Shown in pieces: positions 47,153 through 59,400 of a stretch of DNA of 64,000 nucleotides (position 1 is the first letter of the stretch; each line of letters begins with the position of its first letter). The stretch lies in the NCBI GenBank assembly GCA_038049695.1, contig CP142451.1, forward strand, positions 9,236,001-9,300,000, written 5' to 3'. Under the pieces are notes generated by a model. The model did no database searches. It had not been told where the DNA came from and worked only from the letters and a program-made list of their open reading frames with translations. Both the position numbers and the translations under genes were made by a program. This DNA is from Cinnamomum chago. Taxonomy: Eukaryota > Streptophyta > Magnoliopsida > Laurales > Lauraceae.

Positions 47153-48309
47153 GCTATAGGACTAGCCAAAATTTCAGCCTCATTGGGCGTGTTTGGCATC
47201 ATTTTGTGTGTGTTTGATTTTGATAATGAATTAAAGAAAATATTGTTTTGCAAGTATTTTTTCTCTCTATATCTATAAAATCTCTCCTTCTCTATTTTCC
47301 TCCTTTCTTTGTCTCTCTAGATTTTCTCTCTCAAGAAATGGTTGCCAAATAATTTTTTCTTTATTCATTCTCAAGGTGAAATATTCCAAAAATGATGTCA
47401 AACTTGCTACGTTCATGGAGATGAATAGCAGAAAAAAAAAAAAAGGCGAGGGTTGAATTGTGAATACAGTGAAATGGAAAGAGTCAAAGTGAAAAGGCAC
47501 ACAACAAAGAATTTTTTCATTTTTTTTCCAAAAAAGGTCTATTTGTTTGCACTAGAGGAGGAATAGAAGAGCATTAGGATATAACATTAGAATAAAGTTA
47601 AAGAGGAGTAACTTGAAATAAATTAGTAGATAAATTACCTTTTATGCGTTTAGATGATTGATCTAAAGTAAAAAGGATTTAAATTTTCATTTAGTTGAAT
47701 AAAAAGAATTTACCCTACCCCACTTTATTATGGTATTTTTAAGTAATTGTGGAAGAAAAAAGTAGACTTTGAGTAACTGCAAGCTGGACAAACATATTTA
47801 CATTACTTGTAATGCCCACTTACGTATTTGTTTGCCCTAACTTGAAATTATATGCTCGAATTGATTAAATGGGCAGACTCCATCCTCTCGTGTTTGAGGT
47901 AGGCTAGGCTTGGGGCAGAAGCTTCCAACTTGTTTGTCGTGCTCGGGTCAGATATGAGCCTCACTTTCTATAGTCAGGTCGGGCCTGGATATGTTTTGGT
48001 CCAACTCAATCTAGCCCATGAACACCCCCACCCACTGGGGTTATTTTGACATATGGGTGTGGAGCCGTAAATAATTCGAGCTGATCCAAGAATTGCCTAT
48101 CTAACGGTCAGGCCGGCCCAGAGCAAGGGCGGTAAGTGCCCTTGCCCCGGGCCCATTTTTTAGGGGGGCCCAAAATCCCTTCTACCTTTTTTTTTTTTTC
48201 AATCATTTGGTGGGGGCAGGGCTCATCCAATGGATTCCATCGTCCTGGGCATCAATAGACCCATCATCAAATCATCTGAGAGTGCTTATTGCATTACTTA
48301 TTTGAGCAT

Positions 48310-48640
48310 CCATCAGTGGGGCCCACCAATGATATTTTATATTTGATGGCTGAAATTCTGGGAAAATCTGGTCTAGCGTTGGGATGATTTAGGGTTTTTT
48401 TTTTTTTTTTATAAATAGATCATCAAGCCTTCAGCCATTCACCCGTTCTTCTCATCTGTTAGTGGGCCCCACCAATTATTTTTTATTCCCCATATATGAT
48501 ACTTAAATTGTGGTCTGGGTTTTCTTTCTTCTCTTTTTTTTCAAATAGTTATATTTGGGCATCATCAATTCATTGCCAATTTTTCACATCAGTGTGGCCC
48601 ACCAATGATATTATCATATATGATGGCTGAAGATGCCTAA
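48310..48640. repeat. Three diverged modules with GTGGGGCCCACCAAT
   Basis: Modules begin near 48312 (CAGTGGGGCCCACCAATGAT), 48460 (TAGTGGGCCCCACCAATT) and 48585 (CAGTGTGGCCCACCAATGAT), each followed by an AT-rich TATATATGATGGCTGAA-like tail. They look like old tandem copies of about 130-150 bases. Confidence 0.6.
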
Positions 48641-50862
48641 CTTTTACTCTTGCCCTGAGCTCTGAAAAATTCAGAACCATACGGCCAGATCAAAATGAAT
48701 ATATATGATGTGATGTAGCTTAAGGAAGCATCGGCAGACTCAAGATAACCTCAAGCTTGATTTTAAATAATCGAGACCGAGCCCGAGGCTCAAAATGAAG
48801 TCAATGTCAGGCCATCATGAGCTCATAAAATCAAGAATCGTCCATCCATCCATCCTAGTCTGGGTCGACTTTTTAATGAGTACAGTTTGAGCCCAAGCTC
48901 AAGTTCTACTGTTCAAGACAAAACAACACCCAAACAATCCATAGATATGTTTCTTTCAATGAAAAAAGGGAGAAAAATAGTGAATTCTGCTCAGTAAGTT
49001 GGTCAATTATTACATATGAAGCGAAGTAGATTCGATTCCCAATTTCACTGTAAATTTCAAATTTAATTTTGACTCTTCTCATATTGACATCCCACTAATT
49101 ATCACTCATTAATCCTCCTACTAATATGAGCACTATTAATAACGTTCTTTTTACTAATGTAATGTTATAGAAACTCTTTTCTCTTCTCTTTGTGTTTCAA
49201 TTCACGTCTTTATATTTCTCCCCTTTAAACGCCATAAGCCTTTTACTCTTCTCAATCCTCTCTAATAAATAACTCATTGATTTTTTTTTATTAAGGTTAC
49301 ACTCTCAACTATTTTTATTAATTTTTTATTTTAAATCTATATATTATAACTACCACTAATTACATTGCCCATGCTCAACATGGGAGGCTTTCACTAGTGT
49401 TATTAACAGAAAACTACTGTTTCCTCTCAAATCAAAACTCTCAGCAAAACTGATTATATATCACCCATGGACTGCCGGCAGGACTAGCAAATTTGCCCTG
49501 GGGTACAATTGTGTGTAAAAAAGAAATATTGGGGGAGCCAATGTAAAACCAAAAATAAATAAATATAAATCTATCGTAAAAGGTTTTTATTGTATAAAAC
49601 TTCCAAGCCATTCAGAGAAATATCTTTTTGTTGTATAAAATTTCCTCAAAGTCCAATCTAATATAGCTTAGGCCCATTATGAGACTTGATTGTATGATTA
49701 ATAAGGTGATGTAATGTAATTATCTGCTTTTATTTATTGCAATACACACGCTACCTAGAGAATAATCTCCTGCGAAGGCACCGAAAATGGATGATGGATG
49801 ATAATGGCTATGGCAACTTCAAGGGGCAGCTGCCTTGGCTTAAGACTACGGTCTGCCCTCTGAGGTTGATGATTTGAGATTGAGTTACCACATCTAGGTC
49901 ACACTAAATTTTAGTTGAGTACAAGGGGCTGGAACACCCCCCTCTATATATATAAAATAAAGAGAAAACTACAAAAAAAATGACTTTAGATGGCTAATAT
50001 GGTACGAAAGTGGTTCCTGTGACCACTTTCATTTTTTATATTAAAGATTTAAACATGTGACGATGTGGTCACATTCAAACTCATACAAATCGCTCGAAGC
50101 CTCATTTCTCCCATTTTTCTCTTCTTCCTCCCATCGTTTTCCCCCTTTCTCTGACGATTTTCTTTCATCGTTCCTCAAAATGTCCTTACCTTGATGATTT
50201 AACAACCAAAAAATAATCAGATAACGAAGATAATAATATGAATAACCTATTTATCAAAACCCAAATGAACTTTTCTCGAAAAATAAACATGAAACTTAGG
50301 CTCTTTGGTAGATAGCACATGAAAGAAGGTCAAAATATGCTATGCCTACTTCGTTAATGGAGATCAACAATCTCTACAAAAAATATTCGGAGAGTTATGT
50401 TCTGATTTATTTTGATATAAAAAACTAGCAATCGCAGATGATAAAAGTCGAAGAAGAAACAGATCCAACATATTAGCGACGGCGTCGGTAGTAACTCTCG
50501 ATAATAAATAATGACGTTATTGCTTGTAATAGAAAGGAAAAAACAAAAGGAAAAATATTCCAGAGGAATACCGGCCAGGAGCACCACTTTTTTCGGGTAA
50601 AATTCTCTAAAACAAAAGTAGTATGGCTGGGGCTCACCTATTTCACCGGTTTAATTCATATGCATGCCGATCCGACTCGGTGCCATCCGAGCCAGAGGCC
50701 CATCCCATTACATGGACAGTTGTGATGAGCACACGTACACAGCAGCGGCATTAATCGACGGCTATGATAATCGCACACGTACGACAGAAGCAGTCTGCAC
50801 TATACAGCAAAACGAGGATAGCGAGTTCCGCTTATTATATGTAGAGAGTGGATTGAAGCGAG

Positions 50863-53800
50863 ATGGCTTCTTCCATCTTCTCTTCCTCACTCTTCATCAG
50901 CTCCCTCCTTCGAATCCCATTGAAATTCCGACCATCTCCTTCATACTCTCCAACATTCCTTCACAGAATCAGAAGAAAGGTCTTTTCGATTCCATCTCAT
51001 CTAATCTTATCTGTTCATCGATCGACCGTATGATTTGAAAGTTCTCTCTCTTTTTTGGGATTGGAATCGCAGGAATATCAGCAGTTTCGCTTGTTTTCTG
51101 CTTCGATGGCGTCCGAATCGAAAGAATCTTCTTCCAACAACCCAGGGCTCGCTACAGAAATCGATGAAGCCACCAAAGGATATATAATGCAGCAGACCGT
51201 AAACCCATCGCCACCCATCGCCTTGTTTGTTTTTGTGATTTCGTTGTTGTTATTCATAGAATTGAATGGATATCGAATAACTTTACAGCCTGTTTGTTTG
51301 TAGTAAAGTACATAGGAATTGAATGGATAGGAATTCATGTTGAAATGCACTCTCTATATTAAAAGGGGTGAAGGTTGTAGACGGGAGATTCACTTTCCCA
51401 TGTATTGGATTAGTACGGTGATGGCTGGGAATTCATTTTGGTGTTCTTTTGACTCTATTTCTGTAGAAGGAAAAGTTATTTGATGCTTGTTTTTGAAAAG
51501 TTGTCCTTTTGTTCTTTATTTTTAACTACTTATGGTACGAATCCTATAGATTCAATTATCATGGATTCTACGCGCGCAAAAGCAAACATTCCCTTTTAGG
51601 GGAAAGATAATTTTTCTTGCATCTGCTTGGATTGAAAACGTTTTCCCTATTTTATCTAAAATGCGATGTTTGCGTGACTGTGTGGTTCATTTGGATGGGA
51701 TGGGGTTGGGCTTTTGGGGTAGATGAATTGATGGTGGAGTATTGTTCTTGTCTGCCTGTTGCCTGGTTTGGAGATGGGAGCAAAGCACATGTGGCTTTAC
51801 CGTTTTAGTTTAGTTATCTATGGTTATGTTCCCACATCCTACAACTGCTGACACTTGTCCCTTACCATTCATTCTTTATTTTTGTTTTGCTTTGGGGAAA
51901 TCCTTCTTCTCCTATTTGGGTTTCTTTTAGAGGGGGGAAACAGCTATCCTTATAAGCCTTCAAAAAAAAAAAAAGGAAAAAAAATAGTGTGGGTGTGCAC
52001 CCTTTTCTCTAATGAAACTTTTCTTTTTGCCTTTCTCATTGTTAAAAAGGAATATTTAACAGTCTATTTTTTTTTTTGTAAAAAATAATAGTTTAAAAAG
52101 ATGATTTTCCACTCAAATTCGAAGTCGAGACGCGGGAGAATCATTACTAGAGAAGAGTGGAGAATAATAACAAGGGTTTCTCCACGTCTTGATTTCTCCT
52201 CATTCCTATGGGTAGTCGATATATTCCCCACTTATCATTATTCTTCTCATCCAAATGGGGGCCCTTAGATGATTCAGTTCTGGAAAATCAAATTGGAAAG
52301 AAGATGCATACTTTACTGCATTGGTTGTCTGTGAGGAATCTATGATTGGATATGCAAGTTCTAGAGAAAGGTATGAGCATACATTTCTTGGAGGTGTGAA
52401 TTTGTCGGTTTTGGTAATGTATTTGTATCCCTGTATGTGGTCCTTGATGGTAGTTCGTTTACAGCTACATTGCAATGCCCAATACTGTTGCCAATGAAAA
52501 ACTGTGCAGTAATGTATTTTCTAAGTGGAAATGTGTTTGCAGATGTACAGAATTAAAGATCCCAAGGTCAGCCTGGATTTTTACTCCCGTGTTTTGGGCA
52601 TGACGTAAGTTCTCTATTTTCTTAAAGAGTATGCTTATTTTTAATTCCTTGTTAGATCAAGCATTATTTCTTTTATTGTTCATATTCTCAGATTATTTCT
52701 TGTGATACAATGTATACATCCAGAGATAGATTATACTGTATGGATTTAAGACCCCTTTTTCTTTTTCTTTGTTGTCAAGAGAAGAGGGAGGAGTGGTGTT
52801 GCGGGGTGGGTGATTGTTTGTGCAGTTCTGATGAGTAGTGGAAAAGTTATGGCACACTTTCCAATAGGGTGGCATAGAGTTATGAATTTTGGGATATTTT
52901 AGTTGTTTGGTTATTAAGCTGGAGGTGCATATGGTGTGGTTATTGCTTTCATTATAGTGACTGTGACTCTGATCATAGCTTCTTGTTAGCTTTTTCCCGA
53001 ACCTGCATGAAAATTCTCATCATAAATTCATAAAGCAATTGGGAACTAAGAAATATGCAGCTCTGTCCATGGGTCTATGCAGTTGTAGACTCTCCTGGTC
53101 ATCAATGGTCTGGTCCATTGATTTCTAGCAAACAGAGGACTTTCACCAGAGGAGGAACACCTTTCAAACTATAGTTAATATTTGGTTAGAGTTCTGTATC
53201 CACCAAAATCGTGTCCTGTAGAGAAAGAAGTGTCATTAGGAGGAATTAAAGTGCCATCTGATTAAGATGATGAACTTGAGTATTTCTTTCTACACATTAG
53301 ACTGCCATAATAAAAGAGATGAGGATATTTAAGATAGGGTTTGTACAACAACCTGTTCGATCTGTTTGCATCTCTTAAGATGTTCTTAAGTTGGTAATAG
53401 AAGGGAAGATGATTCTCCGCATGCGATTAATTCTTTTCCTCTTCCCTATCCATCAACATCATTCTTGTCGTCATCTCTCTCTCTCTGTGTAAGAAAGATT
53501 ATATAATTTGGTTGTAATTTTTTGTTTTATCGTACAATCATATTGGCATGCCTAGTGCCATTTTCTTTATCTTGCTTAACTCATTGGATGGCATATTGTT
53601 TCCTTTCTTAATGTTCTTAAAATATTTAAAAATACCATCACAAGTCACAAGTGTGAAGTTAAAATATCCATTAAAAAAAGTGTGAATTTAAAGTTATTGA
53701 TCCTTGGCTCCTTGTTCACTTTACTTGTAATATATACATCAGGCTGCTTAAGAGGTTGGATTTCCCAGAAATGAAGTTCAGCTTGTACTTTATGGGGTAT

Positions 53801-56160
53801 GAGGTAAGTCTTTTAATTTCACTATTAAGGGGACACCATAAACAAAGTGCTCTTCTCTTGGTAATAAACTTTTAGTAACTCACTTTGCATCCATGTGAAT
53901 CTAACATTCAGTATTCCCATACAGAATGCTGCATCAGCTCCATCAGATCCTGTTCAGCGATTAGTCTGGACCTTTGGCCAGAAGGCCACAATTGAGCTTA
54001 CACAGTAAGGAAGACTTGATTATCTTTCCATGTTGGTTACTTCTGAATTTGTTATTTTGGACTTGCATGTGGCCATTCTAAACAGTACATTTCTCAGTTG
54101 TCTTCTTTTTTTCTTCCTTCTTATCTGTGTTTTTCTCTGATAAAGTTTTTCCCCTCTTAAATACTTCAGCAATTGGGGTACAGAAAGTGACCCTGAGTTC
54201 AAAGGGTACCACAATGGCAATTCAGAACCGCGTGGCTTTGGTATGCACCTCTGTTACCACTGAAGGCTCCATTCCTGAATCATTTTTGAAAATGTTTGTG
54301 CAGTAAATGAGCCATAAGGAAGTAAACAGGTCGGGCTTGGTTAGGACCCATGGTGTATCTGGGTGTCCGGGTAACTTTTTTTTTAAGGGTAGGATCCCTC
54401 TGTCTCCAGTCCCAAATCATGTTTCATCTTGTGGACCAAATCATGTCTCATCGTGTGGACCAAAAGATACCGAATATTCGGACGTGAGGTATGACCTAGT
54501 GGGCTTTAGTCGTGGCTAGAACTGGGGCCTCTGGTCTGGTGATGTATTTTATTGGTTCCAGATCTGAAAATACTTAGAACTAGTATCTTAGGCCTGGATC
54601 TGGAACCTAATTTTTATCTGATCAAGAACTCGGTTCGTCATCTATTTTGTTTTTCGGATTGGATCCGTCAGTTTTGTAGATATTTGGGGCGCCCATTGAC
54701 ATCCTTACAATGAGATCACTTGCTAGAAGCACAGAAGCTTGTTTGACATACTCTTTTCTGACCGAATCAGATTTATTTATTCACAATGTTATTATTATTA
54801 TTATAATTATTATATCTATATATATTCTTTTGTTCTCAGGACACATAGGGATCACTGTTGATGACACATTCAAAGCATGTGAACGATTTGGGCGTTTAGG
54901 AGTGGAATTCGTGAAAAAACCTAATGATGGTAATTTTCTTCTTCCTGATGAAAACAGTTTCTAGGTTTCCCCCCTTTTTCTCTGTACTATGGTTTAGACC
55001 TCTTCAGGCGATTCTGTTGCAAGGCAAACTTTATTAATTTTAGCCAGTCTTTTTATTGCATTCCCATTGTTATCAATCTAAGGCGGTCATTAGCAAACCC
55101 ACATTGGATTTGATTGTTACTAGTTACTAGTTAGCCACACGAATTGTGGTCAACCTCCAGTGAGTTCAAGTTCAATAACCCCAATGGAGATGATTTATCC
55201 TGTGCACCTGTGCACTTGGCATCGATGCCGTTCATCATGCAGGACCCGGTGAAATTCAGGGGAGTCCCACCTTTGGTGACAATTCAGATGTGCCCTCCTG
55301 CACGTAGCAGAAAAGTTTCCACCCCCATGATGGTTTTAGGATCTAAGAATTGGAATGTAGCATCTGGAGGCGACCAACAGCAAGTTGAACTTTTCATAGC
55401 AATTTTCTCCAATTTAGGGAGTTTGATGAATTGGATTTTTGTCATTCCATATACACATTTATATTTTGATGCTAGAGCGGTATTTCATGTCTGTGAAGAG
55501 TAGAGAGGTGTTACTATGTCCATAAATATCTTGAAACATTGGGGATGAAGTGTTGGTTACACTTTTTTCATATTTTTTTAAATCACTATAATGAAATTAG
55601 CTGATTCTGCATTTGAAGTTTCTGTCAATGTCCAATCCCAAAGCAACAATTGTTGTTTTCTACTTTTTCAAGTGCACTTCATATATTAATGCCAAATATT
55701 TTTCCCTGTTTGGAGTTATACAGTTTATTTTCTGTTTGTTCCTTATTTTCCAAGTCATATACAGATGTTTGCTTGCAAAGGGAAAATTTGAATTTCCCAC
55801 CTTCTCTAGGGATTTTTTTTATTGAGAACATTCAGCTGAATATCTGATATTTAGAATGAAAACCTGAAAGTTCAGCAGAAATATCAAAGAGAACACCAAA
55901 AAAAAAAACCCTCCTCTGATGAGCTCATTTTTCTTGATGAGGATTGAAAGCCCAGCTAAGTTCATTAATTTTATGATGTTTTGGTTTCTTTAAAAGTTAA
56001 AGTGAAAAATGGCGTCAGATACATGAGAAATGTGAGACTAATTTTTCTTGGCAGGCAAACAGCCCTCAAATGTTGTAATTACAATAGTTTTATTCTGGTG
56101 ATAGCCATCTGCGTTTAGTTCTGTGTGAACTTGTTGTGCATCTTTCAATTGTGTGCTACA

Positions 56161-56210
<50 letters not shown>

Positions 56211-56425
56211 CCAACTTTGCATTTGAATATCCTTCAATATGATGGGTGTTCTCTATCTGATTGCAGGGATGGCTTATATTTTTGTCTGTTTCTTATAAAC
56301 ACTAAACTGCCAAGCTAATTGCAGGAAAAATGAAAGGGATTGCATTCATAAAGGATCCTGATGGTTATTGGATTGAAATCTTTGATCAGAATACAATTGC
56401 GACTGCTGCTGGCATTGCTTCTTGA
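50863..56425 (+). CDS. GLX1: Lactoylglutathione lyase (glyoxalase I), organelle-targeted form
   Basis: Exons 50863-50979, 51073-51198, 52543-52604, 53743-53803, 53925-54004, 54170-54240, 54840-54929 and 56325-56425 join in phase into 708 bases, 235 aa. The enzyme isomerises the methylglyoxal-glutathione hemithioacetal to S-lactoylglutathione, the first step of methylglyoxal detoxification. It is the short single-domain type. Expected metal ligands are present: Gln80 (IMQQT), Glu146 (ATIELTHNWG), His174 (GFGHIGI) and Glu220 (YWIEIFD). Conserved blocks [49 protein letters not shown] and [11 protein letters not shown] are intact. Residues 1-50 are Ser/Arg-rich without acids up to Glu40 ([14 protein letters not shown]...), a likely plastid or mitochondrial presequence. 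Met51 ([10 protein letters not shown]) matches where cytosolic plant forms begin. Intron 1 has a weak GTCTTT donor. Confidence 0.96.
51199..52542 (+). other. Glyoxalase intron 2
   Basis: 1.3 kb, AT-rich, with no recognised repeat or coding element. Confidence 0.7.
52605..53742 (+). other. Glyoxalase intron 3
   Basis: 1.1 kb, AT-rich, with no recognised repeat or coding element. Confidence 0.7.
54241..54839 (+). other. Glyoxalase intron 6
   Basis: 600 bases. Contains a twice-repeated CAAATCATGT-TCAT-GTGGACCAA word near 54413-54462 and degenerate GGATCTGGAACC-type sequence related to the dispersed repeats elsewhere, then an AT-rich TATTATTATT run before the acceptor. Confidence 0.6.
54930..56324 (+). 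other. Glyoxalase intron 7 with a CT microsatellite
   Basis: 1.4 kb. A TC/CT microsatellite lies at 56163-56206. The stretch 55140-55500 is less AT-rich and open in one frame, but I recognise no protein in it. Confidence 0.65.
56163..56206. repeat. CT microsatellite (about 44 bases)
   Basis: An uninterrupted CT run about 120 bases upstream of glyoxalase exon 8. Confidence 0.95.
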
Positions 56426-59400
56426 GTGAATCTGCAACTTTAGGTAATCATATCCACTATATACTCATTTTTTCATAGTTATGTTCTAGTCGACTACTCT
56501 TGGATTTTACTATAATACCTGTTTGTTTCAAGAATGGGCGATGGATCTGCATTGTATCAATCGGAGACATTTTCAACTTTTTTTTTCATGTGCAAATTCA
56601 TGCCCCTGCCTTTTCCTTCCTTTGGCACCATATGTTTTAATTTTATTCTGTTGACATGTTAATATGCTATTATGATATCCAACAACTGTTTCTATACATA
56701 TGGATGTGTGACTTTGATGTCCTATTTGTGAATATTATAATTCTAGGGTGGCAATGGGTTGGGTTGAGAACTAAGGTAACATGTATAGGCTCAACCAATC
56801 TAATTGGGGTGTAGATCTAAGTGCCCAGAGCACAGAACGGGTACTGGAGCGGGAACACCGAAATGCTAAATTTCAAAATAATTATATGTCCGGAGCACCT
56901 ATACAACAAAGTGCTTGTGGGTTTATAAATAATTAACTAGGGCACAAATATATCATATCCATTTATTCAAGTATCAAAAATGGAGAAAAAATTTAACTTT
57001 GCGATTTGATCACATAAAATAGACATTAATTAATAAGTCAGAAGAAGTTTCTTCATTTTAAAGATAAATGTCAGGCTTATTGGAAAAAGAAAATGCACAA
57101 AGAAACCAAAGATTTTGCATGGTTCGCTCCATATTGGGTCAAACCGTGCTCCAAGAACGGTCGAATTGCGCTACAAGGACAGTTCTGCTCCGAAAATGCT
57201 AATCCACGTTTTTGGAGCGGGATCGAGAAGGCTGAGAGGAGGTTCTTGGCACTAAGGTGTAGATGCAAGATATGGATGGAAATTAAAAGGGTCAACTTGT
57301 TCCTTAATTAGCAAGTCTGGTTCAGGTTGGGTTCGTAGGTTATAGTGGAACTCGTTGGGTTGGCAGTTGAATAGAAGGAATGGGTTGAATACAAACTGCG
57401 GCCTGCATTTTGTAGGACTATTATACATACAAGGAACCCATGTTCCAATCAGGGTCCTACATTCCAACATATGATGTGGATTAACAGAGAGGGTCCATTT
57501 GCATCATGGCAATGGCATAGAAAATAAAATAGGCTAGCTATATTGGTGGAACATTTTCTTTACAGTGTTTGGAATCCACATACATTGGGGGAAAAAGCAA
57601 CCAGTTTTCGTTTGTCATTGCAATGATGCAGTTGCATAGATTATTTGTTCTTATGTTGAGGAATTGCAACCGTTCTCTTTGGGTTGGTGCTCATTTGAGT
57701 GTTAGGAAATCCCCTAGCAAATCCCTGTTACTTTAGCGTGATGGAGACGATTATAGATGGATATCTGGTGTTTTGGATTAGCCATGGAAATTGAAACAGA
57801 TAACATAGTGGAGAGAGTCAAATGTACTGAACAAAAACCAACTGCTAGGTGCTCCTGAGTTGCATCCTAGATGACACGTCCAACATATTGCACTTAATCT
57901 CTGGCATACAACACAGCATATGATATGTGGCATTATCTTAAACGAGCATATCAAAACAATGTGGCATGGTGATTTCAGCTGGGATTACCAAAGCTATTCA
58001 TATAACTAAGGGGAGAGACCCCCTTTACCCTTCATTCATTTTGGTAAGGTAAGTACTCACACACCCAACCCACACACTCACCTAGGTCTATCATCATTAG
58101 TGCTACAGCCAGGGCTTGATCCCTGGTTGTTTCTGTAGAAGAGAGGTGCCTCACCTCACCAGCTAATGTGCACAAACTTCCCTTTTTTGTCGCACAAAAC
58201 CTATACATGGGGACATCAATTCTTGATGAAATCATGTTGAAGTCTTGCACCTGTTTAAGCAAGCCTTATGAACAAGTTTCCTTTTCCAAGATTATATACT
58301 TGTCTTGGAGAATTATTTGGGGAAGAGAAATTGTGTCAGGCATTCGAACATCCCAATTGGATCGTTGGACTGACAAAGGTTGAATTTGTTGCTGAGGGAA
58401 GGCCAGAGCAAGTGAATTCAGTCTAGCACTTTCCATGTAAGGAGTACAAGCATTTTGTCGATCAATCAATAAATTCCAGTGTGTTTTTCCTTTAAGGAGT
58501 AATAGCGCATTCCAGGCAACATCTAGTGGACCTTCCCTGGCTACAGACAGAGCCTCTTCTTCCTCTCTATTGGGCCTTCCCCAGCCTACCTTGCTATTTA
58601 GTTCTCTCACTACAGAGGAAGTACAACTAATAATACAAGTCACATTCTTTTCCTAGAGGGACTAGTTAAATTTCATCTCTCCGTCAATGTGGCACTCAGA
58701 TCAGGTGCTTCAAATCATGTCTTGGGCTCTCTAAAATTCTTCATCCATTATACACCGGATCAGCTAGAGTCACACAACAGAATAGGATATTCTGTTATCT
58801 GGTAGCATTCCTTATTTATCCCCGTACTTATGAATCTTAGTAATAATTATCAGATGACTTGATCATTGTCAGAAAACTTGTCAATAATAACTGCGTTGCT
58901 GAATTCTTCCGTCATGGTTTGTTTTGCAGGACCAAGGGACTGAGAGGGAGCTTAGGAAAGGGCATGGGAGTTGGCAGACTCTTCTTTCTAAAGGTGGAAC
59001 CATCTCAGACCATTGAGTTTTCTTCCATTTCTGTTTGTAGGACTGTATGATATGAGGAACATTTTTACTTTATGGCGTGGTTTTCAGTTGGTCACCCCAA
59101 CAGCAATAAGTTAAATCTTTATGTGGAACTCTAGTATTGCTCAGAATGTATTTCATATTTTCAAAACTGATGCTTTGCCTTTCTGTTTACTTCTTTTATG
59201 GGTTAAAGCAAAACGCTGTCTTTTCCTTTCAATATTGATTCTGGCCATGGATGTTAGTTGACATGATAATCTCCCTCCGGTGGTTCTTTGAAGGTTCCCT
59301 CCATTCCTGAAGGGCCAGGATCTTTTTTAGAGCTCCCATCAAATGTAATGTTCTGACCAAGTTCATACAGCATTTGGTGCCCAACACATTTTTTTTTATC

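Larger units (their letters stand above)
46250..50862. other. Region between the divergent methyltransferase and glyoxalase genes
   Basis: Contains degenerate GGACCCGGAACCGGACCCG-type repeats (about 46430-46800), a hAT-like element (46825-47152), the end of a related one near 48020, three related GTGGGGCCCACCAATGAT modules (48310-48640) and other AT-rich DNA. No gene recognised; the short open frames lack any family resemblance. Confidence 0.6.

Noticed and set aside
48985..49035. tRNA-like words: TCAGTAAGTTGGTC, then GATTCGATTCCC
   Set aside because: They resemble the A and B boxes of a tRNA-derived SINE, but no full tRNA fold, defined ends or target duplication could be shown.
58266..58643. 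125-aa minus-strand open frame
   Set aside because: No recognisable domain and no supporting splice sites; probably old transposon sequence.
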